From: Pseudomonas viridiflava
Lineage (GTDB): Bacteria; Pseudomonadota; Gammaproteobacteria; Pseudomonadales; Pseudomonadaceae
Assembly (NCBI RefSeq): GCF_900602065.1
Contig: NZ_UWFN01000200.1
Span: 239,305 to 303,304 of the forward strand
Length of the DNA: 64,000 nucleotides
Direction of reading: 5' to 3'
Position numbers and translations under genes: made by a program. Positions 17,183 through 26,694 of this stretch are shown in pieces (within the stretch, counting starts at the first letter, position 1; each line of letters begins with the position of its first letter). Under the pieces are notes generated by a model that had not been told where the DNA came from, did no database searches, and was given only the letters and a program-made list of their open reading frames with translations.

Positions 17183-18358
17183 ATGGAACAGACATGGCGC
17201 TGGTTCGGCCCCAAAGACCCGATTTCTTTGGCAGACGTTCGGCAAACCGGCGCGACCGGCATCGTCACTGCGCTGCACGAAATTCCCAATGGCGAGGTGT
17301 GGCCAGTAGAAGCCATCGCCACGCGCAAGCAGATGATTGAAGCCGCGGGTCTGACCTGGTCGGTTGTGGAGAGCATCCCGGTACACGAAGACATCAAGCG
17401 CGGCTGCGGCCGACGTGACGAGTACATTGCCAACTACCAGCAGAGCGTGCGTAACCTGGCCAGCTGCGGCATCGATATCGTCTGCTACAACTTCATGCCG
17501 GTGCTGGACTGGACGCGTACCGACCTTGCGTGGCAACTGGCGGATGGAGGCTGGGCGCTGCGTTTTGATCAGACTGCATTTGCCGCGTTCGATCTGTTCA
17601 TCCTCAAGCGTCCCGGGGCAGAAGCCGAGTACAGCGACGCAGATGTTCAGCAAGCCAAGGTCTATTTCGACGGGCTGAGCGACAGCCAGAGCCAGGCACT
17701 GGTCAATACCCTGATCGCAGGTTTACCGGGCGCTGAAGAGCATTACACGCTGGAAGATTTCCGGGCCCTGCTGCGCACTTACGCAGACATCGACGAAGCC
17801 AGATTGCGCGAGCATCTGGGCTATTTTCTGCGTGCATTGATTCCCGTAGCAGAAGAAGTCGGCGTGCGAATGGCTATCCACCCGGACGATCCGCCGCGTG
17901 CGCTGCTTGGTCTGCCGCGTATCCTCTCTACTGCGGCCGATGCTCAGTGGTTACTGGACGCCGCGCCTAGCCAGGCCAATGGATTGACGTTCTGCACCGG
18001 GTCCTATGGCGTGCGCGAAGATAACGATCTTGTGGCGATGGCGAAGCACTTTGCGCCGTACATCTACTTCACGCACCTGCGCTCAACCCGCCGCGAAGCC
18101 GACCCGCGCAGCTTCCACGAAGCGCATCATCTGGACGGTGACGTAGACATGGTCGGCGTTATCCGCGAGCTGGTCACCGAAGAGCGCAGACGCGAACGCG
18201 AAGGCGGCCCACGCCTGCCGCTGCGTCCGGACCACGGTCATCAACTGCTGGACGATCAGCACCGCAAGAGCAATCCCGGTTATTCATTGATTGGTCGGCT
18301 TAAAGGGCTGGCTGAGATTCGCGGGGTTGAATTGGCCGTGCGGCAGCAGTTGGGTTGA
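17183..18358 (+). CDS. uxuA: Mannonate dehydratase UxuA
   Basis: 391 residues, the usual length. Starts [20 protein letters not shown] as UxuA does, with the TIM-barrel metal site residues in [15 protein letters not shown] (Cys), FTHLRS and LPLRPDHGH. It converts D-mannonate to 2-keto-3-deoxygluconate (Fe/Mn dependent). AAGGAG precedes the ATG. Last gene of the kdgK operon; its stop codon abuts a perfect 26-bp REP palindrome that probably ends transcription. Functionally redundant with the non-homologous ManD six kilobases upstream. Confidence 0.93.
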   Translation: MEQTWRWFGPKDPISLADVRQTGATGIVTALHEIPNGEVWPVEAIATRKQMIEAAGLTWSVVESIPVHEDIKRGCGRRDEYIANYQQSVRNLASCGIDIVCYNFMPVLDWTRTDLAWQLADGGWALRFDQTAFAAFDLFILKRPGAEAEYSDADVQQAKVYFDGLSDSQSQALVNTLIAGLPGAEEHYTLEDFRALLRTYADIDEARLREHLGYFLRALIPVAEEVGVRMAIHPDDPPRALLGLPRILSTAADAQWLLDAAPSQANGLTFCTGSYGVREDNDLVAMAKHFAPYIYFTHLRSTRREADPRSFHEAHHLDGDVDMVGVIRELVTEERRREREGGPRLPLRPDHGHQLLDDQHRKSNPGYSLIGRLKGLAEIRGVELAVRQQLG

Positions 18359-18428
18359 TATCGCGGGCAAGCACCGCTCCCACAGGTGGGAATGCGATCT
18401 CATGTGGGAGCGGTGCTTGCCCGCGATA
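18359..18428. repeat. REP palindrome with perfect 26-bp arms
   Basis: Arms 18359-18384 and 18403-18428 are exact reverse complements (TATCGCGGGCAAGCACCGCT... against ...GCTTGCCCGCGATA) with an 18-base loop. Sited between the convergent uxuA and GntR genes, it is a REP element and a probable bidirectional terminator. Confidence 0.92.
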
Positions 18429-18454
18429 CAGGCGCCACAGATATAAAGTCAACG

Positions 18455-19207
18455 CTAACCCCTAACATCCTCCGGCTCCAGCGCTTGCAGCCAACGCCCC
18501 TCCGAACGGCTCAAATGCTGGCGCATTGAGGTCTGGGCGCCAAGCACGTCTTTGCTGGCAACCGCGCGCAGAATCGCCTCATGCTCAATGACTGCAGCTT
18601 CCCAAGTCGAAGCACTCTCTGAGTGCTTGCTGAGGTGGGCTGAAATCGGATTATGTCGCTCATCAAACAGCGCCGTAATGATCCGCACCAGGGCCGAGTT
18701 GCCGCTCATTTTAGCCAGCCGCTGATGAAATTTACGGTCGTCCTCAAGGGGCGGCAGGCCGTTGGCAATGCTTTCACGCATCGCGTCGATACAGTCCTGC
18801 AAAAAACGGTAATCGCTTTTCTTGCCATGCAAACAGGCCAGAATCACACTCTCACCTTCGATCAGCGCACGGGCCTGCATCAGCTCCGATGGGCTTTCGC
18901 CCAAGGTTACAGGCTTGCTGTTGCCGTCCTTGAGGCTGGCGCGCACATAGACGCCCGAGCCCATTTTGATTTCAACGGCACCTTCGATTTCCAGCGCAAT
19001 CAGCGCCTCGCGCAGCGAAGGTCGGGACACCCCCAGCAGCCGTGTCAGATCCCGTTCGGGAGGCAGCCTCGCGCCGGTTTTGAATTCCGCCTGCGCGATG
19101 TAATTGCGCAGTTGATCGGCAATTTTCTGATACGGCTTTCGCTCAGCGGCGTTGATCGGTGAAACCATGGCGTCGGCGTCCATCGGAAAGTTGGCGAAGG
19201 CTACCAT
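18455..19207 (-). CDS. FadR/GntR-family regulator (UxuR/ExuR-like)
   Basis: 250 residues. GntR winged HTH (KPYQKIADQLRNYI, LPPERDLTRLLGVSRPSLRE) at about residues 24-90, then an all-helical FCD effector domain with metal-type residues (DDRKFHQRLAKMSGNS). Candidate starts are 19207, 19183 and 19168; none has a clear ribosome site, so the start is uncertain. Located between uxuA and uxaA, it is the likely regulator of the uronate genes. The paired ATTGG-N5-CCAAT sites upstream of the uxaA operon are of the FCD-regulator type and are its best candidate operators. Confidence 0.82.
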   Translation of the reverse strand: MVAFANFPMDADAMVSPINAAERKPYQKIADQLRNYIAQAEFKTGARLPPERDLTRLLGVSRPSLREALIALEIEGAVEIKMGSGVYVRASLKDGNSKPVTLGESPSELMQARALIEGESVILACLHGKKSDYRFLQDCIDAMRESIANGLPPLEDDRKFHQRLAKMSGNSALVRIITALFDERHNPISAHLSKHSESASTWEAAVIEHEAILRAVASKDVLGAQTSMRQHLSRSEGRWLQALEPEDVRG

Positions 19208-19266
19208 AGCGACCGTTTACTTCGCCGCTGCTGAAGCGGTCCATGGAATAGAGGCTCAGGGCGTCA

Positions 19267-20790
19267 TCACATCACCGCGCCGATCTGCCACGGCAAGAAC
19301 TCGTTATCCCCCAGACCATTTTCTTCACTGCAGGTTTGCCGTCCGGAAGCGGTATCCAGCATCAACTGGAACAAGCGCTGGCCGGACTCGGCCACTGATT
19401 CCAGGCCATCAACAATCCCTCCGGCATTGAAATCCATGTCCAGCTCCATCCGCTGGAACAGCCCGGTATTGGTAGCGATCTTCAGCGATGGGGTGGGCTT
19501 GCAGCCATAGGTCGAACCCCGGCCGGTAGTAAAACAGATGAGGTTCGCGCCACCCGCCACCTGACCCGTAGCCGACACAGGGTCATAGCCGGGCGTGTCC
19601 ATGAACACCAGCCCGCGGGCTTCAATGGTTTCCGCATACTGGTAAACCCCCATCAAACCGGTGGCACCTGCTTTGGCCACAGCGCCCAGGGATTTTTCCA
19701 GAATAGTGGTGATGCCCCCGGCCTTGTTGCCCGGCGAGGGATTGTTGTTCATGTCACCGTCGTTGTGCTGCACGTAGGCTTCCCACCAGCGAATCCGCTC
19801 CATCAATTTAGCTGCGATGTCGGGGGCGGCGGCGCGGGCCGTCAGCAGGTGTTCAGCGCCATAAATCTCCGGGGTTTCCGAAAGAATCGCGGTGCCGCCT
19901 TGCTTGACCAGCAGATCCACCGCTGCGCCCAGTGCCGGGTTGGCGGTAATCCCCGAGTAGCCGTCCGAACCACCGCATTGCAAACCAACGCACAGATGAC
20001 TGGCGGGGACGGTTGTGCGCTTGAAGCTGTTAATGACCGGCAACATCGCCTCTATATAAGCAATGCCACGTTGCACGGTTTCGCGCGTGCCGCCCGCGTC
20101 CTGAATGATCAGGCTTGCCTTGAGCAGGGCCGAGCGATCGTCAAGCTCATCAAGCAACGGCGTAAGCTGGTTAACCTCACACCCCAGACCGATCAACAGT
20201 ACTCCGGCGAAGTTGGCGTGATTCGCGTAGCCGCTTAGCGTCCGTTTAAGGATATCGATGCCTTCGCCTTTGGCCCCCATGCCGCAGCCGCTGCCGTGGG
20301 TGATGGCAACCACGCCGTCGACGTTGGGAAAGTCCTTCAAACGTCCGTCAGAGAACGCCTGGGCAATGTGTTTACAGACAGTCGCGGAGCAATTGACGCT
20401 GGAAATGATCCCGATGTAATTACGGGTACCGACGCGTCCATCGTCGCGCAGGTAACCTTCGAATGTGACCGGCTCATGGCTCAATGCTGTGGGCACGTAA
20501 GCGTTTTGCACGCTGTGTTCGGTCGTGGCGGTCGGCATCGCGAGGTTATGTACGTGCACATAGTCGCCGGGCTCGATGCGCTGGGTCGCCTGGCCGATAG
20601 TCTGGCCATATTTGAGTACCTGCTGCCCGACAGCCACGCTGCGCAGCGCAATCTTGTGGCCAGACGGAATCGACTGCCGAGAGATAAGCTGGATGCCGTC
20701 AGCGCTCAACGGCTGGCCTTCGGCGATGTCGCCCCGGGCCACAGCGACATCATCTCCGGGTGTCAAAACAAGCAAGGAGGGCTGGTTCAT
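19267..20790 (-). CDS. uxaA: Altronate dehydratase (UxaA/GarD family)
   Basis: 507 residues, full length, containing the N-terminal SAF domain (first 90 residues) and the C-terminal dehydratase domain with VGTRNYIGIISSVNCSATV, ITHGSGCGMG, LQCGGSDGYSG and the FTTGRGSTYG loop. Iron-dependent enzymes of this family dehydrate D-altronate to 2-keto-3-deoxygluconate (UxaA) or galactarate (GarD); the single-chain length and uronate context favour altronate. It follows the zinc dehydrogenase gene by 23 bp on the same strand, and both are controlled from 21825-22146. Confidence 0.85.
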   Translation of the reverse strand: MNQPSLLVLTPGDDVAVARGDIAEGQPLSADGIQLISRQSIPSGHKIALRSVAVGQQVLKYGQTIGQATQRIEPGDYVHVHNLAMPTATTEHSVQNAYVPTALSHEPVTFEGYLRDDGRVGTRNYIGIISSVNCSATVCKHIAQAFSDGRLKDFPNVDGVVAITHGSGCGMGAKGEGIDILKRTLSGYANHANFAGVLLIGLGCEVNQLTPLLDELDDRSALLKASLIIQDAGGTRETVQRGIAYIEAMLPVINSFKRTTVPASHLCVGLQCGGSDGYSGITANPALGAAVDLLVKQGGTAILSETPEIYGAEHLLTARAAAPDIAAKLMERIRWWEAYVQHNDGDMNNNPSPGNKAGGITTILEKSLGAVAKAGATGLMGVYQYAETIEARGLVFMDTPGYDPVSATGQVAGGANLICFTTGRGSTYGCKPTPSLKIATNTGLFQRMELDMDFNAGGIVDGLESVAESGQRLFQLMLDTASGRQTCSEENGLGDNEFLPWQIGAVM

Positions 20791-20813
20791 GGTGCGTCCT
20801 CTTTAACGGTTTT

Positions 20814-21824
20814 TCAGCACTCGATGATGGCTTTGACGACGCCCTGTTTCGGGTCGAGCAAGGTGGTGAACGACTCGGCCACATTCTTGAGTGTCAGCCG
20901 ATGGGTGTTCAACGCTGCGTCCGGAATCAGGCCGTTGCGCAAGCATTCCTCCACATAGTGGAAGTCTTCCTTTGTGGCGTTACGGCTGCCCATTAACGTG
21001 GCTTCACGCTTGTGAAATTCAGGGTCGGAAAAGGTAATGGAATCCCTGACCACCGAAATCATCACGTAAGTGCCGCCGTGCGCGATGAACTCGAAGCCGC
21101 GTTCCATCGCCCGGGCATTGCCGGTGGCATCGAATACCACGTCGAAGAAATCACCCTCTGTGAGGTCAGACAGGGCCTGCTTGTCGCCTTCGCCGATTTT
21201 CACGGCCGCGTGGATATTCAAATGCTGCGAGCAGAACGCCAGTCGATCATCCCGGGTATCCAGCACCGTGACCTTCGCGCCGCGCAGGCTGGCGAAGATC
21301 GCCGCTGCCATGCCAATCGGGCCGGTACCGACCACCAGCACGCGCTTGTCTGCCTGAACATTTGAGCGCCGCACCGCGTGTGCGCCGATCGACAGGAATT
21401 CGATCATGGCGGCCTGATCAAGGGACACACCCACCGCTTTGTGGACGAATGCCTGGGGGATGCTCAGGTATTCGGTGAAAGCTCCATCGCAGTGAACCCC
21501 CAGCACCTGGATGCGGGTGCAGCAGTTGGTTTTGCCTTGACGGCAGGCGATGCAGGTCCCGCAGGAAAGGTAAGGCATGACGTAAACCACATCGCCAATA
21601 GCCAGCTCGCTGGTGCCGTCAGCGTCTTCGACCACCCCGGAGAACTCATGGCCCATCACGCGCGGATAATCGAGGTAAGGCTGGTTGCCGGTGTAGATAT
21701 GCAGGTCAGTGCCGCAGACGCCAACACGTTTGACACGGATCAGGACCTCTCCGGGTTGCCGGACCGGTTTGTCACGTTCAATGGCGGTCAACGAGCCAGG
21801 TTCATTACAGATGACAGTCAGCAT
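20814..21824 (-). CDS. Zinc-binding alcohol dehydrogenase (L-galactonate 5-dehydrogenase-like)
   Basis: 336 residues, medium-chain zinc dehydrogenase. Catalytic zinc ligands GVCGTDLH and MGHEFSGV, structural zinc cluster CGTCIACRQGKTNCC, NAD motif VVGTGPIGMAAAIF. The closest role by context is that of LgoD (YjjN), which oxidises L-galactonate to D-tagaturonate, feeding UxaA via altronate. First gene of the two-gene operon with uxaA. AAGGAG lies before the ATG. A general sugar-alcohol dehydrogenase is the alternative. Confidence 0.8.
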   Translation of the reverse strand: MLTVICNEPGSLTAIERDKPVRQPGEVLIRVKRVGVCGTDLHIYTGNQPYLDYPRVMGHEFSGVVEDADGTSELAIGDVVYVMPYLSCGTCIACRQGKTNCCTRIQVLGVHCDGAFTEYLSIPQAFVHKAVGVSLDQAAMIEFLSIGAHAVRRSNVQADKRVLVVGTGPIGMAAAIFASLRGAKVTVLDTRDDRLAFCSQHLNIHAAVKIGEGDKQALSDLTEGDFFDVVFDATGNARAMERGFEFIAHGGTYVMISVVRDSITFSDPEFHKREATLMGSRNATKEDFHYVEECLRNGLIPDAALNTHRLTLKNVAESFTTLLDPKQGVVKAIIEC

Positions 21825-21966
21825 GCTGATGCTCCTTGGTAATAGGGAAGGACACCGAACGCGCTGCGGATGGGGGATCTATTCATCAGTGGGATCTCTT
21901 TTTGTTGTAGTCGGACAGGTGCCCGCTCGGATGATCACGGCTGAAAAACTACACGCCGCACATTAC

Positions 21967-21981
21967 ATTGGCAAGACCAAT
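21967..21981. promoter_or_regulatory. FCD/GntR-type operator 1 (ATTGG-N5-CCAAT)
   Basis: Perfect 5-bp arms with the TGG...CCA core used by FadR-subfamily regulators such as PdhR and LldR. It lies about 140 bp upstream of the dehydrogenase start. Confidence 0.6.
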
Positions 21982-21996
21982 ATCAAATGAATCTAG

Positions 21997-22011
21997 ATTG
22001 GACTGACCAAT
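21997..22011. promoter_or_regulatory. FCD/GntR-type operator 2 (ATTGG-N5-CCAAT)
   Basis: Second copy, centre 30 bp (about three helical turns) from the first, so two dimers would bind the same DNA face. Candidate ligand is the regulator at 18455-19207. Confidence 0.6.
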
Positions 22012-22146
22012 TGTATTGTTCAGGTAAATGAATGCGGCACCGGACGCCCGCTTGTAAAACCGATGATGTGACCTTCATGATGATCAGCGGGCCTTGATCC
22101 GGCCCGAGCACTCTCAAGCACCCTCGCAGGGCATAAGGACAAAAAG

Positions 22147-23277
22147 ATGTTTGAACTGGACTACGCACTGGCGCAGGAGATAGTCGACCGGGCGATGGCC
22201 ATCCTGCCGTGCAACGTCAATGTGATGGACAGCCAGGGATTGATCCTGGGCAGCGGTGAAGTCGGGCGTATCAATACCCGCCACGAGGGTGCGCAGCAGG
22301 TTTTGGCCACTCAGCAAACCGTGTCCATCGACATTCATCAGGCATCGGGCCTCAAGGGCGTTCAACCGGGTATCAACGTACCGCTCATGCATGACGGGCG
22401 ATTGATTGGCGTACTGGGGCTGACAGGGGATCCGCAAGCGCTAGGCACTTACGCGCAATTGTTGCAGATGACCGCTGAAATGCTCGTCGTTCAGCGCCAT
22501 CGGGAGGCTGAGCGCCAATGGCGCAAATCGCGTATTGATGAACTCCTGTCACTGCTGCTGGGTGAAACTGGCGAACCGGGCCGGCTGCTGGATGAAGCGC
22601 AACGAATGGGCCTCAAACCTCAGCTTGCACGCACACCGATATGGATTGAGCTGGCCTCGGATCAGGCCATTGCAGCGGTCTGTGAATGGTTACAGGGGCG
22701 AACGCCGGACAGCTGGTGCCTGAGTTACTCTGCTAAAACACTGCTCTGGTGCCACCCGTCAGCAACGGTTATTGATCCGGACAAGCTCCTGCAGAAAATG
22801 CAGGCCCAGGGCTGGCTGATAGACCGCATGGCAGTCGGAGTGCCTGCGCAAAGCATCGTGCAACTGCGCAAAGTCAGTGCCCGGGTGAAGACACTCAGCG
22901 CTTATGGACTGGCGGTGACGACACACGAGAAAGTCTTGCACCTGACGCGTTATCGCCTGCCGGTGATGTTGTGGGCGCATCGGGACGAGGGCGCAACAGA
23001 CGAATTGTTGGCGATTGTCGAGAAGGTCCGTGCCAGGGACAGCAATGGCCAGTTGATGCAGACCCTGCGCAGTTGGTGTGAACATAGCGGTCAGGTTCAA
23101 CAGTGCGCAGCAGCATTGGGCTTGCACCGCAACAGCCTGCGCTACCGAATGGATCGCATCGCGGAAATCACCGGGCTGGACCTCGACAGGCTGGACGATG
23201 TGATGACGTTATATCTCGGCGTGCAATTGCTGCCGGAAACTCCACTGGCTTGTGCGGGCGACCAATTAAGTAATTAA
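22147..23277 (+). CDS. cdaR: Sugar diacid recognition regulator (CdaR/SdaR type)
   Basis: 376 residues. N-terminal sugar-diacid recognition domain (LAQEIVDRAMAILPCNVNVM, about residues 1-135), a middle region, and a C-terminal PucR-like HTH (ALGLHRNSLRYRMDRIAEIT). CdaR activates genes for glucarate, galactarate and glycerate use. AAGGAC precedes the ATG. It is followed 83 bp later by glycerate kinase, the same partnership as in E. coli, and is divergent from the uxaA operon. The diacid dehydratases themselves are not in the window. Confidence 0.88.
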   Translation: MFELDYALAQEIVDRAMAILPCNVNVMDSQGLILGSGEVGRINTRHEGAQQVLATQQTVSIDIHQASGLKGVQPGINVPLMHDGRLIGVLGLTGDPQALGTYAQLLQMTAEMLVVQRHREAERQWRKSRIDELLSLLLGETGEPGRLLDEAQRMGLKPQLARTPIWIELASDQAIAAVCEWLQGRTPDSWCLSYSAKTLLWCHPSATVIDPDKLLQKMQAQGWLIDRMAVGVPAQSIVQLRKVSARVKTLSAYGLAVTTHEKVLHLTRYRLPVMLWAHRDEGATDELLAIVEKVRARDSNGQLMQTLRSWCEHSGQVQQCAAALGLHRNSLRYRMDRIAEITGLDLDRLDDVMTLYLGVQLLPETPLACAGDQLSN

Positions 23278-23360
23278 TTTATTGTTCTGAAGACCGAAGC
23301 GTATTAGATGCATAGGCTGTCAGCCTGAAGACACAACAAATAGATCGCCGGAGAGCGTCG

Positions 23361-24503
23361 ATGAAGATCGTCATAGCACCTGATTCGTTTAAAGACAGCC
23401 TGAGTGCCGCCGGTGCAGCTCAAGCGATTGCGCTGGGGCTGGCGGAAGTCTTTCCCCAGGCCGAACTTGTTCAATGCCCCATGGCCGATGGCGGTGAGGG
23501 CACCGTTGACGCGATTCTCGCGGTACTCGACGGTGAGCGACGTCAGTCTGTCGTCACCGGACCACTGGGCACTGAGGTCACTGCTCATTGGGGGTGGTTA
23601 CCCGAGTCACGTACCGCAATCATTGAAATGGCCGAGGCCAGTGGCTTGCAACTGGTGGCAGTGGCGCAACGTGACGCGTGTATCACCTCTACTGTGGGTA
23701 CCGGCCAACTGATCGTTGAAGCCCTTGATGCTGGCGCTGAGAAAGTCGTATTGACCATCGGCGGCAGCGCAACCAACGACGGCGGCGCGGGCATGCTCAC
23801 TGCGCTGGGTGTGCGTTTTTATGATGCACAAGAAAACGAAGTGCAGCCCGGTGGTTTGGCGCTGGCCGGTCTGGCGCGCATCGAGCTGAAAGGCCTTGAC
23901 CCGCGTTTGCAGTCCGTCAGCTTCGAAATTGCCGCTGATGTCGATAACCCGCTGTGCGGGCCCCATGGTGCGTCATTTACCTTTGGCCGACAAAAAGGCG
24001 CGAGCCCTGAGCAAATACAATCACTGGACCACGCACTGGCCCACTATGCGGACTGCTGCGCTGCCGTGCTTGAGCACGATGTGCGGGACGAACCCGGCGC
24101 GGGTGCTGCGGGAGGCATGGGCTTTGCCGCAAAAGCGTTCCTGAAAGCGGGTTTTCGACCTGGGGTTGAAGTGGTTGCCGAGTTGGTCGGCCTGGCAGAT
24201 AAAGTTCAGGGCGCAGACTTTGTGGTCAGTGGGGAGGGCAGTTGCGACTTCCAGACCCTGAGGGGCAAAACCCCTATGGGGGTCGCCCGGATCGCGCAAA
24301 AGCATAATGTGCCGGTGCTGATTCTCGCTGGCACTCTGGGTGAAGGTTATGAAGCGCTTTATCAGCACGGCATTACCGCCGCGTTTTCGGTGGTTTCAGG
24401 TCCCATGAGTCTGACTGATGCCTGTCAGGACGCCTCGCGCTTGTTGCAGCAGAGCGCCAGGGATGTCGCCCGCGTCTGGCAACTGGGGCACACACGACGC
24501 TAG
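23361..24503 (+). CDS. garK: Glycerate 2-kinase
   Basis: 380 residues, typical of the GarK/GlxK family: start KIVIAPDSFKDSLSA, then MADGGEGTVDA, GGSATNDGGAGML, DVDNPLCGPHGA and VSGEGSCDFQT, all conserved family blocks. It phosphorylates D-glycerate with ATP, yielding 2-phosphoglycerate in this family, at the end of diacid sugar catabolism. Adjacent to cdaR. Its last four bases overlap the 3' end of the convergent LysR gene. Confidence 0.9.
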   Translation: MKIVIAPDSFKDSLSAAGAAQAIALGLAEVFPQAELVQCPMADGGEGTVDAILAVLDGERRQSVVTGPLGTEVTAHWGWLPESRTAIIEMAEASGLQLVAVAQRDACITSTVGTGQLIVEALDAGAEKVVLTIGGSATNDGGAGMLTALGVRFYDAQENEVQPGGLALAGLARIELKGLDPRLQSVSFEIAADVDNPLCGPHGASFTFGRQKGASPEQIQSLDHALAHYADCCAAVLEHDVRDEPGAGAAGGMGFAAKAFLKAGFRPGVEVVAELVGLADKVQGADFVVSGEGSCDFQTLRGKTPMGVARIAQKHNVPVLILAGTLGEGYEALYQHGITAAFSVVSGPMSLTDACQDASRLLQQSARDVARVWQLGHTRR

Positions 24504-25408
24504 TTATCTTCGACGTTATCAATGTGCTTGAAACGCTCGATCAGAAAGTCGATCAGGCTGCGCACCCGCGCTGACAAATGCAGTTGCTGCGGATACACCG
24601 CATACACGTCAGCGCGGGTCGGCGTCTGGTCCTCAAGCACTAGCCGCAGGCGGCCACTGCGCACATAACGGGCAATGTCCCATTCGGCCCTGAGCAGTAT
24701 GCCGAACCCCTCCAGCGCCCAGTTCAGGGCGACTTCGCCGTCATTACAACCCAGTGCGCCATGCACCTTGACGTTGTCCGTGCGCCCGCCATTGGTAAAG
24801 CTCCAGACCCCGTAAGGTGACTCGTTCTGGCGAATGAAAATGCAGTTATGGTTCTGCAGTTCACTGAGCTTCTGCGGTGTGCCGTATTTTTCCAGGTACA
24901 GCGGCGAGGCACACAGCAAACGCCGGTTGGAGGCAATCTTTCGTGCATGAAAGGCGGCGTCCGGCAGGGTTCCGAAACGAATGCCCAAATCGAAACCGTG
25001 TGCCGCCAGATCCAGAGGATGGTCACTGATTTCCAGCTGGATTTCGACTTCGGGATACAGGGCGAAGAACGCCGCGAGGGCAGGGCCAACATGCCGACGG
25101 CCGAAGCCCAGGGACGCGTTGACGCGAATCAAGCCTTTAGGCGTGGCACGACTGCTACTCATCAACTGCTCAAGATCGTCGATCTGGGTCAGGATGCGCG
25201 CCGCATGAGAGAAATACAGTTCGCCCTCCGAGGTCAGGCTCATTGATCGTGTCGTACGGTTGACCAGGCGGATGCCTAGCCGCGCCTCCAGCGCGGTCAA
25301 GCGTTTACTCACGGCTGGCGGGGTAACGCCCAGCTCGCGTGCTGTCGCCGCAAGGCTGCCCTTGTTGGCCAACAAGTGGAAAAAAGACAAATCCAGGGTC
25401 TGGCTCAT
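24500..25408 (-). CDS. dmlR: LysR-family regulator (DmlR-like)
   Basis: 302 residues. HTH with the sequence SLAATARELGVTPPAVSKRL near residues 17-36, wing RTTRSMSLTSEG, then effector domain with VEIQLEISDHPLDL and FDLGIRFG. Divergent from a D-malate/tartrate dehydrogenase gene, the same arrangement as E. coli dmlR-dmlA, where DmlR activates dmlA on D-malate. The divergent region has a long inverted repeat (25428-25470). Symbol by context. Confidence 0.78.
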   Translation of the reverse strand: MSQTLDLSFFHLLANKGSLAATARELGVTPPAVSKRLTALEARLGIRLVNRTTRSMSLTSEGELYFSHAARILTQIDDLEQLMSSSRATPKGLIRVNASLGFGRRHVGPALAAFFALYPEVEIQLEISDHPLDLAAHGFDLGIRFGTLPDAAFHARKIASNRRLLCASPLYLEKYGTPQKLSELQNHNCIFIRQNESPYGVWSFTNGGRTDNVKVHGALGCNDGEVALNWALEGFGILLRAEWDIARYVRSGRLRLVLEDQTPTRADVYAVYPQQLHLSARVRSLIDFLIERFKHIDNVEDN

Positions 25409-25427
25409 TCGTAACTCAAAGTTATTT

Positions 25428-25470
25428 ATGTAGTGATTTGGAGTAACTCATGCGTCTTGATTCACTACAT
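25428..25470. promoter_or_regulatory. Inverted repeat in dmlR-dmlA divergent promoter
   Basis: ATGTAGTGA (25428-25436) and TCACTACAT (25462-25470) form perfect 9-bp arms with a 25-base spacer. It lies 20-60 bp from the dmlR start and 76 bp before dmlA, fitting a LysR tetramer site. Confidence 0.6.
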
Positions 25471-25545
25471 ATACTCCGATCACACCCCGTTTGGACAGCC
25501 CGGTTCGACGGGAATAACAAGAACGTGACGAGAGTGGAGTTGACG

Positions 25546-26601
25546 ATGAGCGCATACAAAATTGCTGCAGTTCCAGGTGACGGCATCGGTGTTGAAGTCA
25601 TCGCGGCAGGCGTTGAAGTGCTGCAGGCCCTGTCTGAAAAATCCGGCTTCGAACTGGATTTCAAACACTTCGACTGGAATTCCGACAACTACCTGAAAAA
25701 CGGTTACTACATTCCCGAGGACGGCCTGGAAGAGCTGAAAACCTTCGATGCGATTTTCTTCGGTGCGGTCGGCGCACTCAACGTGCCAGACCATATTTCC
25801 CTTTGGGGCCTGCGTCTGCCCATCTGTCAGGGCTTTGATCAGTACGCAAACGTACGTCCGGCGCGAGTGCTGCCGGGGGTTAAAAGCCCGCTGCATAACG
25901 GCGAGCAGATCGACTGGGTGGTGGTGCGGGAAAACTCAGAGGGTGAATACTCCGGTAACGGTGGCCGTGTTCACCGTGATTTGCCTGAAGAAGTCGCCAC
26001 TGAAGTGTCGGTATTTACCCGTGCAGGGGTAGAGCGCATTCATCGTTTTGCGTTCGAGTTGGCGCAAAGCCGTCCACGCAAACATCTGACCATGGTCACC
26101 AAGTCCAACGCCCAGCGACACGGCATGGTGTTGTGGGACGAGATTTTCTATGAGGTTGCCAAGGACTTTCCGGACGTCAAAATCGATAAGGAACTGGTCG
26201 ACGCAGTGACCACGCGGATGGTGCTGAAACCGTCGACGCTGGACGTCATCGTCGCCACCAATCTGCATGCCGACATTCTCTCGGACCTTGCCGCTGCCTT
26301 GTCCGGCAGCCTGGGCATTGCACCGACGGCCAATCTCAACCCGTCGCGCAAATTCCCTTCAATGTTCGAGCCGATTCACGGCTCTGCGTTCGACATCACG
26401 GGCAAAGGCGTGGCGAATCCGATCGCGACGTTCTGGACCGCCGCAATGATGCTTGAACATCTGGGTGAGCCCGCAGCCGCCAAGCAATTGATGTCGGCCA
26501 TCGAAGCGGTAACCGAGAGTGGCTTGCATACTCCGGACCTCGGCGGCACCGCCACTACCCGGCAGATCACCGATGCGGTGATCGCGCTGATCAAGCGCTG
26601 A
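25546..26601 (+). CDS. dmlA: D-malate / tartrate dehydrogenase (decarboxylating)
   Basis: 351 residues from ATG 25546 with GTGGAG upstream; the frame from 25450 has no ribosome site and runs through the operator. Isocitrate/isopropylmalate dehydrogenase fold: start YKIAAVPGDGIGVEV, then LRLPICQGFDQYANVRP and the metal/substrate region DILSDLAAALSGSLGIAPTA with EPIHGSA. Such enzymes oxidise D-malate to pyruvate, and tartrate to related keto acids, with NAD. DctA follows 93 bp downstream, matching a C4-dicarboxylate substrate. Confidence 0.88.
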   Translation: MSAYKIAAVPGDGIGVEVIAAGVEVLQALSEKSGFELDFKHFDWNSDNYLKNGYYIPEDGLEELKTFDAIFFGAVGALNVPDHISLWGLRLPICQGFDQYANVRPARVLPGVKSPLHNGEQIDWVVVRENSEGEYSGNGGRVHRDLPEEVATEVSVFTRAGVERIHRFAFELAQSRPRKHLTMVTKSNAQRHGMVLWDEIFYEVAKDFPDVKIDKELVDAVTTRMVLKPSTLDVIVATNLHADILSDLAAALSGSLGIAPTANLNPSRKFPSMFEPIHGSAFDITGKGVANPIATFWTAAMMLEHLGEPAAAKQLMSAIEAVTESGLHTPDLGGTATTRQITDAVIALIKR

Positions 26602-26694
26602 TTCAAAGTAGTACTGCGGCACAACGCCAAGGGGCAGTTCACTGGAACTGACCTCTCGGCATTTCCTGACAACAATAAAAATCAGGGCCCTGTC

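Larger units (their letters stand above)
21825..22146. promoter_or_regulatory. Divergent promoter region of uxaA operon and cdaR
   Basis: About 320 bases without a gene. It holds both promoters and two identical-form palindromes, ATTGGCAAGACCAAT and ATTGGACTGACCAAT, whose centres are exactly 30 bp apart. Nothing else is recognisable. Confidence 0.6.
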
